From Plicaturopsis crispa FD-325 SS-3 (Eukaryota; Basidiomycota; Agaricomycetes; Amylocorticiales; Amylocorticiaceae), in NCBI GenBank assembly GCA_000827205.1, contig KN832558.1:330792-394791 (forward strand): a stretch of 64,000 bases of DNA, in the 5' to 3' direction. Both the position numbers and the translations under genes were made by a program. Shown here one piece after another: positions 12,301 to 23,356 of this stretch. The notes under the pieces are model-generated. The model did no database searches. It was not told the DNA's origin and was given only the letters and a program-made list of their open reading frames with translations. The stretch's first letter is position 1, and the number at the start of each line of letters is the position of its first letter.

Positions 12301-12768
12301 GACGACGCGTGCGTACCAGTAATGGCTTCCTGAGGGGGGCTCACTGCAAACTATCGTTATACAGGCAGCAGATTCTGAGAAGTACACATTTACCTTGCAC
12401 GAACCCATACCCTACCCTCCGTGTCAGTCGATCAAAAATGGTTCAAATCCTGCTGTGACTGACCTGCGGGACCTATGAAATTGGTGCACTCGGCAGCGAC
12501 ACTATCCTATATATTCAAACTATGAGAGGAATACTACGAAGACAGTCTGCGTTTTGTTTACCCAATTCCACTGGAACATTTGTATGATGACGGCTTCCAC
12601 GACCAGAATTGTCAGCGTAATGGCACAAAACTTCGCTAGACTGGTAAGCTTACTTTTCTTTTCAGTCGGCGCGCGAGCAGTATTTGTAGTGCCCCTCAGC
12701 GTCAGAGGGCTGGCTCCGGTAACACCTGCGCCGCAAAGGAGGGCGCATAATACTGAGGACACCTTCAT
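9334..12768 (-). CDS. Secreted alpha-amylase, GH13 with C-terminal CBM20, about 581 aa, 28 exons
   Basis: Reading the minus strand gives 28 in-phase exons (1746 nt). A signal peptide (MKVSSVLCALLCGAGVTGA) is followed by VIIQMFQWNW, region I ADTVLNHM, region II GLRLDAAK (nucleophile Asp), the acid/base Glu in VYITQE and the third Asp in FVADHDTER. The GH13 C-terminal barrel follows, then a starch-binding CBM20 from about residue 485 (ITFEVDATTTFGENIYL, LGNWDTSSG, FEYKYFRLESDGT, VEWEDDPNRSD) to the stop at 9334. It hydrolyses alpha-1,4 links in starch outside the cell. Two exons are tiny but required by frame: 12083..12079 (5 nt, supplying part of A-D-T) and 11933..11926 (8 nt, within APGSGTG); a 13-nt exon is 11123..11111. 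A TATA-like GATAAAAGG lies about 65 bp upstream. Confidence 0.93.
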
Positions 12769-13319
12769 ATTTTGCAAGGAAGGACGGAACGTGGAGTCGC
12801 CAATCCATAGCAGAACATGGAATAGAGCCTTTTATCCATATCCCATCTCGTTCCCTCCAAAATGCTACGTGCATAGACGTGCATGTGGTTTGCTCCGCTC
12901 AGCGGTCCCGAGCTGGTCAGCTGTATACGACACACATGCTTGCACGTACCAATGCGACGGCCGCGGAAGCAAGAATCTTAGGCAGCCAGCAAGCAGCCAG
13001 TGTAACAGTATTTTTGCACAGAAGATGACACGGACTCATCTTCTCTGCTGACGATCACTTGACAACGATTTGTATGTGGCACCGAGACAATTGACACGCC
13101 ATTGAGTTTAAAGTGCCGGAGGTGTGTTATTCGTAGTCACGAACATCTGAACAGAACCCAGACCTTGAGAAAGTATCCATCTCTCGCATTAGAGTTGGGA
13201 GCCATCGATATACTAGGTGCTGCCCGTTTGCGCGCAGTCCACTCATCGATGAACGTTCAAAATCGAGCCACGCGAGCACGCACGTGGGAAAATTGGCAGT
13301 TGGCACCCTTTCAGTTTCG
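12769..13319. other. Amylase upstream region and spacer
   Basis: 5' region of the amylase gene, with a TATA-like GATAAAAGG (minus strand, near 12829-12838). The remainder shows no supported gene. Confidence 0.4.
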
Positions 13320-14385
13320 CAGCTGCCAGGGGGGGCCCGGAAAGAAAATCGCGACACCATGCCCTGCTAAGCGAAGCGCGGACCCCGGAGCACACGACAC
13401 ATAGGGATAAGATAAGATTACAACCAGATATGTGCATCTCAGCTTGCGCTCGCCTGAGAAATAGTACTGTACTTGCTCGAATACACAATATGGGGGGTGG
13501 AAATGTAGTTACCGGGTGGTGTAATGAATCAGGAGCGGTACATACATCGTTTTTTTTTTTTGAAATTTTCAGTAACATAGGGTAGATTAGGGTGCGTACA
13601 TGGCGCAGTGTCGTCTTCACGTCGTCGTCGTACTCACCATGCCCCTGCGCCTTCAGTTCAGCAGTCTCCATCGCTTCCTCGAGCAGGCGCATGATCACTG
13701 CGCGTCCCCGGCGCCCGCGACCTTGCCATCTTCTCGCACGGCTCCTACACCCTCGCTGCTGTCGAATTTGCACCCTTCGCAGCTCCTTGCGCGCACACGG
13801 CTTCGGCTAGTTGCGCGCATGTTTGCGCAGATGTGCGACGCCCTCGCCGCCTGCAATGACCGGGGTGTGTTCCACCGTGACATCAAACCTGAAAACTTCA
13901 TCGTTACGGATGCGTGGGATGGCGCGGGCGAGCGTCGGGTAGTTGTTAAGCTGACGGACTTTGGATTTTGCCAGCGAGGCCGTCTGTATCTGGAAGGAAA
14001 GAGTTAGTACACGTTTGGGGCACGGTATTCGGACGTGTACGCACCACCAGCCACCATGCCGGGTACCAAATGTCCTCGGCACTCGAAGATCTAGGCTATG
14101 GGGCTCAACGCGCCCGCTCCCTGGCAGTGACTCACGCGGGATGTGAGCTTGAGGGTCACTCCAGGCGCAGACTCACCGCAGCACTTGCGCCTGTGGGTGG
14201 ACGCGACGCGACTTGCCAGTGCAAGTTCGCGGCGGCATCGGACGCAAATGGTAAGTTGCCGAAATGCCGCTGGCCCGCTCGCGTGGTTTTCTAACACTAG
14301 GACCCCGAACACGGGGTGCTTCGATTTGACAGTAGGGGGGGGGCATGGTGTCGCGATTTTCGTTCCGGGCCCCCCCTGGCAGCTG
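13320..14385. repeat. 45-bp inverted repeats enclosing about 1 kb
   Basis: The 45 bases from 13320 to 13364 (starting CAGCTGCCAGG, then seven G, ending GACACCATGCCC) recur inverted at 14341-14385 with one difference (AAAG against AACG). Between them lies a degraded kinase fragment and non-coding sequence. Beyond the repeats I see no similarity and no target-site duplication. A non-autonomous terminal-inverted-repeat element that carries a host gene piece is one reading, and a simple inverted duplication is another. Confidence 0.6.
13600..14007 (+). pseudogene. Serine/threonine kinase fragment (catalytic-loop part only)
   Basis: In one frame the text runs SLHRFLEQAHDHC, then TPSLLSNLHPSQLLARTRL, MFAQMCDALAACNDRGVF, the catalytic loop HRDIKPENFIVTD and KLTDFG, before losing similarity at GFCQRG and stopping at 14007. 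This resembles the middle of fungal Ran1/KSP1-like protein kinases. The ATP-binding lobe with its glycine loop and lysine, the activation segment with APE, and the rest of the C-lobe are absent nearby, so it is a relic rather than a working kinase. HRD and DFG residues are intact, which suggests recent loss or a captured fragment. It lies wholly inside the 13320/14385 inverted repeat. Confidence 0.75.
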
Positions 14386-15378
14386 CTGCCGCGCTGCCGG
14401 CGTATATTTCTCTTGACCGTGAGCGTCAATGCGACCTTTGGCACCCATCGCACGCAAGTAAGTCATGCTAGAACACCAAGGCAGATCTCGTAGTAACTTG
14501 TGAGTCTCAACTTCGAATCCCATTCTCAGCAAATTTACTGGCCTGCCAGGTTTCGTGCTATTTTCACGCGTCGGCGTTCCACCCTGGTATATAAATGCCA
14601 GTATCGCGTGTGCCTTGACTCAAAGAAAGCAGGTAACGCGGGTGCTCGAGCTGCCGGTATGTATCGTCCAAAAATATGAGCCCACAGCACGTCAACACTG
14701 CCACCAATCGCCACCGCCATCGATAAACGCCTGTCCATAATATATCAGCTAGCCCTGTTCTCGAGTCTCTTGTCCCCAGAACTCCCGCTACTGTCCACAA
14801 TGCTCTGAGAAAGCGGACGAATTTCAAATTCCTCGATCCGTGCCATCAACACTCACCAGCTGCCTGTCTCGACCAGGTATTTGTCTTCATCTCGGTCTCT
14901 ATGGACTGCTTCAGCCAGTGTCAATCTCCGCAATTGGTCACTGCACAACTCCCTCGGATAGTCCGCGATCCTTTCTAACAGTCTCCGTCCGACTGCGGGC
15001 ACGTTGATGCTGCACGCAGGCTTGGCGAGCACGACCCGTCCCTAGGTCCGAAATCCCGCTTATGCCACTATGTGGCACTCGTCACCTGTCGTCTTAGGGC
15101 TCCGTCGTCAATCGGGACAAGTCGAAGAACTTTTGGAGACGGTATGTGCTATATCATATTAGGCCGAGAAATATTAAATGTTAACACTGGGTCGGATACT
15201 AGGCAGTATCGTACAGAATGAAATACTGAGAACGTAAACTCCTGCATGTAAGCAAAAATAAATCCACGCATAGCGCAATAACGAAGGAGACGCTAACACA
15301 AGACAGTGCACTGTAGGTCTTCGAGTCCTCCATGCAAACGTCAACAATCGTACATCATCTGTTGATCAATGAGCTTCG
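14386..15378. other. Intergenic, about 1 kb
   Basis: No supported gene on either strand. Small open frames lack motifs. It leads into the 3' end of the first pseudokinase gene. Confidence 0.4.
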
Positions 15379-16548
15379 TCAAATTCCAATCACTTCGAGT
15401 CGTTGTCGGACAGTACGGGTGCTTGGTCGGTCTGCAGGATCAGCAGCCCAGCACCCCTCCAACGCATCAATGACACCGGGTGGAATGCCACTCGTGCGGT
15501 CCGCATCCGTCAGCTGGCCCTTCCACATTTTGAACACGAGGACATGGGGGCTCTTTATCTTGGGGAAAGGCCGCTTGAGGGTGAATATCTATCAAGCTGT
15601 TCAGTCGCAAGTTTCATTTTGATATGGGGTCTATGCTCGCGCTGACCTCCTTTGCAGTGCAACCGAGTGCGTACATATCGGCGGCTATGGTAGCCTGCGG
15701 GGCCCCGTCGTCCTCTCGGCTGAGAATCTCAGGTGCTTGCCAGAAGCACACCCTCGACATGGGGGTCGAGACCTGGGCTGCATAAACTACGGAATTCATG
15801 CCAGCATCGCACAACACGGCATTCCCGCTGTCGTCGATGAGGATATTGCTCTGGATGTAACGGTGAGTGGTATTCCGAAACAGGCCTAGTCAAGTGCTTA
15901 CCCCATGAATTTGACCGTGGATTATCCCTTCGGAATGGAGATACTCTAGCCCCCTAGTAGCATCTTTCATCTGAAATTTGCAGGTATGGGACTCGGCGAG
16001 TAGCGACATAGAAAATAGATGCTTACTAGAGTAACTCTTCCCTCCACAGGCATGTTGACGTTACGGATATACTGCAGGATGTTGCCGTTTTGATAAAACC
16101 GCTCGATAATTATTGGAGCGGGTCCCTGGAAGCGTAACTCATCGAGAAACCCAATATTTGGATGACCGAGGATGCCTTGTAGCTCTTGGCGTTCAAGTAA
16201 TCGCTGAGTTTGTCAGGTGAGCGTCCGTGTGATGTGAGGTGACCGCCTCAAATTTACCCACCTGCTGTAGGCCGCCATCCCCGGGAGTGCGGAAGACCTT
16301 TGCAACGATCTGTGTGCCCAAGGTCAGCATCATATGCCTGCATGATGCTTAGTGCTCAAAGAGAGCTTACCTGCTGTACAGTTCCGGCGTGGGTGACTCT
16401 ATGGCCTCTGCAGACAAACCAGGTCGGGGTTGAGGCCAGATCTCGCTACGGTGTGTCAAGCAAAGTGTCTATCGTATGTGGCCAGAAAGATACTTACTTC
16501 ATGACCGTAGATACGAAGGCCGTTTAGCCCATTTGGCTGCAGTGTCAT
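15379..16548 (-). CDS. Kinase-like protein lacking the catalytic Asp (pseudokinase A), about 277 aa
   Basis: Seven exons keep frame: 16548..16498, 16445..16371, 16309..16262, 16203..16027, 15970..15902, 15850..15647, 15588..15379. The fold is a protein kinase: beta-3 lysine in QQIVAKVF, helix C region with LGHPNIGFLDE, GLEYLHSEGIIHGQIHGSN in place of the catalytic loop, VLCDAG in place of DFG, FWQAPE for APE, AADMYALGC for DVYSFGC, and GCWAADPADRPSTRTV at the end. The HRD aspartate is a glutamine (H-G-Q) and the glycine-rich loop is not recognisable, so phosphotransfer is doubtful. The relatives I know in agaricomycetes read HGD there. Probably cytosolic, role unknown. A paralogue lies 2.7 kb away in the same orientation. 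Confidence 0.82.
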
Positions 16549-19263
16549 GCTGAAAGGAGAAGGAAAGAAAGGGTCAGTCTTGCGATTGTAATGTTCGCAG
16601 GCTTATATATTCTTCCTAGTACGATTAGTTGCGTCTCTCGAGGCAGTTCACTAGATAGGAGACAATCAGGAAAGAGGCATGTGTTGCATCTTCGTGGCCT
16701 TATCCGAAGTTTGTGTTCGTCGAAAGACGAAAGACACACCGGTGTGTTGTCCTTTTTGGCAATCGTCGCGATAATCGTGCAATGTACACCCTCGAGACAG
16801 AACCTTTCCGTTTCTATCGACTCGCTTATGGGGGCACCGCTATGCTGCGGACACGGGCCAGGGATGAATGTTGACAGAGCCTTTGTCTCCGTAGAATCGG
16901 TTTCATGGCCGGTGCGTGCTACACGCATGTGTTGAATATATCCGTTCAAGTTCGTGCCCTGATATCGTCATATACTGCAAGGTTAATCGATTCGAACACC
17001 CGAACGTGTTTGCATGGTGTGCTGCTCCACAGGGACCTGTTCAATGGAATATGTGGCGATCTTTCAAGTTCATGAACTGCGGCCCCATTAAACCCGTAAG
17101 TCTTGCCGCGTAGAGTGGCGGCTGCTACTGAACATTTTCCGCGGCTAGGTCTCGAAGCTTTGGATACTTTCTTGTCGCGTGGTCAATCCATCGTGGCGCG
17201 ATCAGGATGTTTCGCAGCATTCCTAGTCAAGACTGCTTCAAAGCTTGGTATGAGGGGGAAATTCGATATGTGCCTATGCATGGACTCACATCGTGCGCCT
17301 CTCCAATCGCATTTGCAGATCGATGGCTTTCTGACAAATCCAGTAAATTTATCACAGCAAACGAAACGCCAGTCGCCACATGCACAGCTTACGCAGTGCA
17401 TTCAACAGGGTGTTCAATACTAGTGTAAGCGTCACTGATTAACCTCGGTCCGTGTTATCTATTGAAGACGAGTGTTCTTTCACACCAGCCTGTGAAGCAC
17501 CGCCTGTGGTCAGTGACTCTGTGCGGATGCGAGTACGTAATACTCACGGTACATGCTAAGCAGCTCCCGTGCCACGAAACCACTCCGTGAACTTCTGGGG
17601 ACTCGTGAACTCAGTCAGAGCGGGCGCATTGGGGGGCAATAATACCTGCTTTCTCGTTGCTTGTCATGGGCTCAAGTAACACTCAGATGTCTTCCCTTTT
17701 TGATGTAGACACAACATGTGCCAGTGTTACCGGAGGTGAGTTCTCCTCAGCCCGCCTTCGTTCCACATTTACCCCGCCGGCTAATTGTCCACAAATCTTG
17801 TAGAGCTGTACTTCGCCGCTAATCTCCGTATCAGAGTCTTACCCTTAGTAATGCCCTATCTGTCCCGCAATCCGCTCTCTATCTTCGACTGGAGTGTGTG
17901 ACTCGTGCTCTTGTGCGTGCAGTGCTCCTTCTCGAATGCATGCTCAGGATGTTTATACGAACATAGCCCAGGTTCTCCGGGCTATGCGTGAACACCATAC
18001 TATGCACAGCTACTTCGCGGTTTTGCTTAGAAGTTGCCAATTTCGAGCTAATCGCCTCATGTCTGATGCACTCCCGCTCCGGGAGTAAAACTATGGTCTC
18101 TCGCTACTTGCTATCTTCTATCGCACACCGTGCAAATTGTGCGGAGGATGGTGCTATCATCTGCACTGGTTTGCATTTCAGCTCCATCCTCGACTCAGGA
18201 TGAGTCATCCCGCCCTGAACTTGGCGCTCGTGTGACGTGCCTGTTCACTGTGCAGTGTGCACGGTCATGACGGGGTTTCCTGACCACATCGTCACGCAAA
18301 TGACAGGGGACTGCAATCGGTGTGTTTCTTCTCATGTATTTGTGTATGTCTCGCGATTTCGGTCTCAGATACTCAAATTTGTGTTTGCAAAAAATGAAGG
18401 CCTCGTGAGAACTCCTACCATGAAAAGCGTTATCTCTTGAAACAGTTTGCGGTATCTGCCACGCGCGACGCGGTCGAGATTTTGATTGATCAAGACCAAT
18501 GTCCAAATGAGGGCAGGGCGTTCAAAAGAGAACCACGTGGCCACCATGTCCGAGTCGTTTACCGTTTCTTCAGACCAACGCTGCTCTACCCATCTTTATC
18601 TTACATGCGAGGTGACGAAAAGAAGACCACCAGCTTCAAGTACCCTCCGTGCTCGACGGCGCGCTGAGGGTGAGCAAGAAGGCGTGCTTAGCGCGCGCCT
18701 ATGTATCCCCACAAGTAAGTTTCGAGGCACTTAAACATCGACAACACGCACACTGGAGCTTTTCAAGTTGGCACGGTGAATAGTCCTACCGCTTTTGTCG
18801 GGTGTGTGGCTAATGTCAACTTTTCTGGCACTTTTCCTCTCAATTGCATGTACGCATTGACGCATACTGACGTGTTGACGCCCTTCGGCGGCTCTTGTTA
18901 GGTTTAATTGCGGACGGCGCTAACTTCAGCGCCCGGGGCTCCTATATGATACCCCGCGTCCATTCGCACACCCCCCATACGAGTGTTACTACCATTACCA
19001 CCACCCATCGACAGAGCATACGCGCTTTCCACCTCCGCATCTCTCTGTTTAATCCATTTCTCTTCGTCTCGGATTTGGCGGTGAGCGATCATGCTCGATG
19101 TCCGTCACTTGGCACCGTGAAAACTCGTGAGTGTCTTAAAAAATCCGCCTAATTAATAAAACTGATAGATAGTACAACCTCTCCCGAGAGGCAAACAGAA
19201 TTATTTTTACAGTAGCACTTCAAACTATGTCAGAGATCAAGACCGTTCACTCCTCTAAATTAT
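16549..19263. other. Gene-poor region, 2.7 kb
   Basis: Upstream of pseudokinase A and downstream of pseudokinase B. I found no exon chain with recognisable domains on either strand. A possible small coding start with good context (CCACCATG at about 18541-18548) leads to a Ser/Arg-rich open frame that I cannot support as a gene. Confidence 0.4.
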
Positions 19264-20398
19264 TCAAGTCTGGATCTCGTCAAGACGTCGGAAGACCGTG
19301 GCGGCGCTGGGGCGCGTAGCGGGATCGGTATCCCAACATCCCCTCAATGCGTTGACGACCGCTGGCGGTATCCCCCCAAATCTTTCTTCGTCCATGATCT
19401 GTCCTGCCGATAATTGTACGAGGAACAGTTGGGGGTTCCTCACGCCGCAGAACGGTCGCCGAGATGTGAATATCTACCCGGAGGTGTCCAGTAAGTCACA
19501 GCAGACTGATAAGATGCCTTTTGCTCACCTCTTTGGCAGTGCAGGCAAGCGCGTACACGTCCGCTGCCATGCTCGTCTGTGGCGCGTTGTCGTTGTCTGC
19601 TTCTACGGTCTCTGGAGCCTGCCAAAAAACCCGGTCCCAGTCATAGGTGACATGAGGAACGGCAGCACGAACACCCGCGTCGGAGAGCATGGCGCCCCCG
19701 CTGTCGTTGATGAGCACGTTGTCCTGATCTCAGCGGTAAGCTATGATTCAAGACACCTCGAATGGGACACTCACTCCCCAAACTTGACCGTGGACGACTC
19801 CGCGAGAATGAAGGTACTCCAAGCCCCGAGCAATATCTGTGAGCTAGAGTGCAACCGTAAGGTGAGCGAGAATATGATGCACGAGCGCTTGGTACTGACG
19901 ATCTTGATCTTTTCTCCCACTGTAGGCGCACCGCCTTGTCGAATGTACTGGACCACACTGCCAGCAGAATGGTACAGTCCGATCAACATGGAAAGCCCTT
20001 CCCGAAAGGTCAGTGTGTCGAGTGCGACGTTCGGGTGGCTGAGCGCCTGCTGTTGGTTCTGGCGCGCGGTCAAGCGCTGGGAATAATAGGTAAGCGGGTA
20101 GTATCCCGGCGCAGCGGTGTAGGCCGACCACTCACGTCTACTAGCGCTGGATCTCCAGGAACGCGGAGGACTTTTGCGATGATCTATGCGCCCGCGAACA
20201 ATCAGAGAATCAGAACATGTCCGACATGACAGCAGAAGCATCAGACCTGCTCGGGATCAGCGGCGAAGGGGATAATCCTGTGCCCTCGGTATACATTCCA
20301 TCTTTTTCCTACGGCGAAATGCTGGTTACATTAGCTGAGACTCTAAGAACGTCCTGCTGAACGGCACTCACGTCAGACGCGATGTGGATTTGGGCCAT
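19264..20398 (-). CDS. Kinase-like protein lacking the catalytic Asp (pseudokinase B), about 262 aa
   Basis: Best in-phase model: 20398..20368, 20308..20247, 20183..20136, 20076..19896, 19836..19775, 19723..19529, 19473..19264. It aligns along its length with pseudokinase A: WNVYRGHRIIPFA, IIAKVLRVPGD, GLEYLHSRGVVHGQVWGDN, MLSDAG, VFWQAPE, AADVYALACTAKE, and GCWDTDPATRPSAATV. Exon sizes 48, 62-69, 195-204 and 210 nt are the same or nearly the same as in A, so the pair arose by duplication. HRD is again H-G-Q and DFG is D-A-G. Introns 1 and 4 need weaker donors (GTGCCG, GTACCA) to keep the frame, so the first exon is less certain. A TATAAAG lies about 42 bp before the start codon. Confidence 0.75.
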
Positions 20399-20438
20399 GG
20401 CGGGAATTTTGTGACTTGGCCTCTAGGTCTCAGGGATG

Positions 20439-20446
20439 CTTTATAC
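20439..20446 (-). promoter_or_regulatory. TATA box of pseudokinase B
   Basis: TATAAAGC on the minus strand, about 42 bp upstream of the ATG at 20398, a normal distance for a fungal TATA-driven gene. Confidence 0.55.
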
Positions 20447-21682
20447 TGCCAGGAGCTCGGGCAACGTTGCTTACTCGTGCGTATGGTGCGTATGGAGATG
20501 GGGACGCAGGTGAGTCGCGTTCTGCGTTTCGTTATTGGCACATCGGATAGAACGACTTCCACACAGGTAGCACAGCCATGCATGAAACCAAGCTTGTACA
20601 TCTGCTAGCTAAGTTCGTACTCTCGGATCTTCCTCTGCCCCCGGCTCAGGGCCCTGTGCCTAAATTGGACATGTCTCAGGTGCACGCACGACGTGTTCGA
20701 CGCGATGTGATGCATGCGTCTGTGAGCGATAGACCTTTCCTCTGCCCACATTGTCTCCTCGCGTTTACTTTGATGATGGCTGACCCAACGTCGCAACAGA
20801 CAGATCCTGTGCATGGGTGCGCGCCCAGTACGTTGAATGCATAACGCAGACGTCTCGATCGCCCTCGTACGGTGGTACGATGACCCTCTCATCCTCAGCC
20901 GACGCACTCTACTGTCGGCCGCGAAATTAATGCGAGAGGGCAAAACTGACATTTGCGGCTTTGAAGATCTGTCGGGAAGTCCCTGGAAACGATGATCAAC
21001 GCGAGGGTGAAGGTCAGTTACCCCATTTCCATGTCTCGGATTGTGTGACCTACATGCAGCATACATGCACAGTCTTTGTTCAACGCCCACTCGCGGCATA
21101 TGGACACAGAGGAACTACGTCGTTCTGGACGAAATTTCCAGGGAGCACGTCCAGCCTCAGACTTGAGTGTCGACACGGCCGAAAGCTTAATCTCTCGCGT
21201 TTTGTTTCAAGACAAATGACTTCAAGTCTTGATAGACCGATCTGTGCATACTCCGACCCTAGGTGCACGTCTATTGTGTGCGGACGTCCCGGTTGCGGTG
21301 CCATGTCGATCATCTTTTTCTCATTCGACATATTCAATCGTATTGTTCCACGGGACACACTGTACGAGAAAAGAAAGTGCAGATCTGTCGGGAACGTCTG
21401 CGGGAATGTCGTGTTTCATCGTATTCTATGGCCTACATGCTTGCGGAGCATGGTCTTTGTGCACCACCCGCTCACAGCATATTTACAGAGAAGAACAGCA
21501 TCGTTCTGGACGAACTTTCCAGACACAGCGGTAAGTTGTAGTACGCCGTTCCTACTTGACGGTGTCGCGGAGTTTGAACTTTAACCCACCCGCGACGTCA
21601 TTCATTGCTTCATCCCGCCCACACGCGTTTCTCTCTTTTTCTCTTCAAAACCACGACTGCTTTTGCAACAGAAAAACAAAAA
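20447..21682. other. Intergenic with a degraded direct duplication
   Basis: Two related blocks, about 20967-21147 and 21379-21526, share GATCTGTCGGGAA, CCTACATGC, CATGGTCTTTGT-like and CGTTCTGGACGAA..TTTCCAG stretches with many differences between. They look like old tandem copies of a coding-like piece (the second reads SIVLDELSRHS). Neither copy has a continuous reading frame and the family is unknown. Confidence 0.45.
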
Positions 21683-22393
21683 ATGTCGACGAGAAAGCGT
21701 ACAAAAGCGCCCAGCACCAGCCCCAAGGCGGGCAGCCAAAGTCCGCCCATCGCCGCCGCCGACTCGCCCTCGAACCCCGCCAACAGGCCCCCACCGCGTC
21801 AAAAGCCGCCCATGCCCAAAGTCTCGCCCCCGCTGTCCTCCATGCGCCTCTCCAGGCTCATATACATCCTCGCCATCACCACGCTGCTCCTCGGCGGGTA
21901 CTACTCCTGGCGCATCGCGCAGTGGAAGACGGAGGTCGGCGGGTGGTGGAACCTCGCCCTCGGGAAGCGCCCACCCCAGCCGTACGCGTCGCAGCCGTAC
22001 CAGACACAGGTAGAGCACGGCAGGAAGGGCTGGTCGGGGAAGTCCGCGTGGTCCGCGTCGAAGGGGAGGGACAACGGCCGCAGGGGGAGAACAGAGGACT
22101 CCGTCGAGAACCGCATCAATGCGCTCGCGGACGCGCTGGGCATGCCCTCGAGCGACCTCGCGGCGGCGATAGCGGGCGCGGTGCGCGAGTACGTGCCGCC
22201 TGCCACGCTGTCGTCGCTTGCGGCGCATGAGACGGAGACGGGGAGTGGGGTCGTGGACGCGCTCGTGAATGAAAAGCAAGAGGATCATGAAGTAAAGCGC
22301 GACGCGAATGCGGGAAGCGGTGGTGGAATTGCGAGCAGCGTGGTTAATGGGATTGAAAACATGGTCGGCATGGACGAACCTCCCGTTGGGTAA
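21683..22393 (+). CDS. Single-span membrane protein, unknown function, 236 aa
   Basis: One uninterrupted frame starting at an ATG preceded by an A-run (AAAAAATG). The first 54 residues are rich in Pro, Ser, Lys and Arg and have no signal peptide. One hydrophobic span follows (about 55-80, LIYILAITTLLLGGYYSWRI), flanked by Arg residues. The remaining 155 residues are polar, with an acidic to neutral region (ENRINALADALGMPSSDLAAAI) and Gly-rich end. This suggests a type II or tail-exposed protein of an internal membrane. It is intronless, unlike most neighbours. I do not recognise the family. Confidence 0.65.
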   Translation: MSTRKRTKAPSTSPKAGSQSPPIAAADSPSNPANRPPPRQKPPMPKVSPPLSSMRLSRLIYILAITTLLLGGYYSWRIAQWKTEVGGWWNLALGKRPPQPYASQPYQTQVEHGRKGWSGKSAWSASKGRDNGRRGRTEDSVENRINALADALGMPSSDLAAAIAGAVREYVPPATLSSLAAHETETGSGVVDALVNEKQEDHEVKRDANAGSGGGIASSVVNGIENMVGMDEPPVG

Positions 22394-23356
22394 AGCATAG
22401 AGACATGTAACACTTTGTGTCAACTGGCAGCGAAAAGACGTTGCAATTTTCTGCGAAAGTATGAAACCAACGTGAAAAGTTTCCATACTCTCAAGCGCTC
22501 AAGCAAGGCATCATGGTAGCGGGATGCTCAGCGGATCAGTGCGTCTTCAAATAGATGGCCTATCACTGCGGTGCGAGTTTTTAGCACAACACGCACCTAG
22601 AGTTCTTTGATAGTTCACGTACCAGCCACTTATCACTTTTTTGGATGCGTTGTTCCCATGGCACGCCCATCCCTCCGTGGCAGTAAGTAAGGCTCAAGGA
22701 CATAGAGCTTTGGTTACGAGACCACTGATATATAGCCCATCCCACAACCATCCCATGTCGCTAACATGTCGTGAATTACTTAAGTAATGCCGCTACTTAT
22801 ATGAGTTCTTGGTAGTCAGGGTCTATCGTAAATTCAGCGAAATATACACGAGGCTCTCGCTGGCGTTGCACTGGCAAAACGACCGATGCCAAGCAGACTT
22901 GGCAGGTTCGCGACACACACGTTAAACGCAAAATACTTAGTACTTTCCCGCCAACACTGATACCACCACCGTCTTTTGCTCTCTGAGTCACTTGCTGCTT
23001 TCTTGACTTTGAATATGAGCGCTGCCCGCCGGAAGAATGAAAGTAGCGCCCACAGCCCCTTAAGGCAGCCGGCCGGCCTTGGCTAAAAATAAGGGGTAAA
23101 AATAGTCTTACTTTGGGGTTTTTTTGGTCTCGGCACGGTTTCGGCGTGTGCCTTCAAAAATGCGCCCTGTTTGCACGCACAAGGGCCATCCGTCTCTCTT
23201 CCTCCTTCCCCCACCTTCATCTTTCTTACAGCAGGCTCTGCCTTGCCCTCTCGACGCACCGACAGTCGAAAGGATTAACCCTAGCCTACCCCATATCTTG
23301 GTCGGGACCCGCGTACCAGCACCCCAGTTATCGCCCAAACCATCTAATTGCACGCC
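22394..23356. other. Intergenic, about 1 kb
   Basis: Holds the upstream region of the chitin deacetylase gene. A GGCCGGCCGGCC-like GC palindrome (AGCCGGCCGGCCTTGGC, near 23069) and a pyrimidine-rich run (23180-23260) precede the start. No gene is supported. Confidence 0.4.

Noticed and set aside
18537-18760. Possible small gene with a CCACCATG start
   Set aside because: Short Ser/Arg-rich frame, no conserved motif, no clear exon chain.
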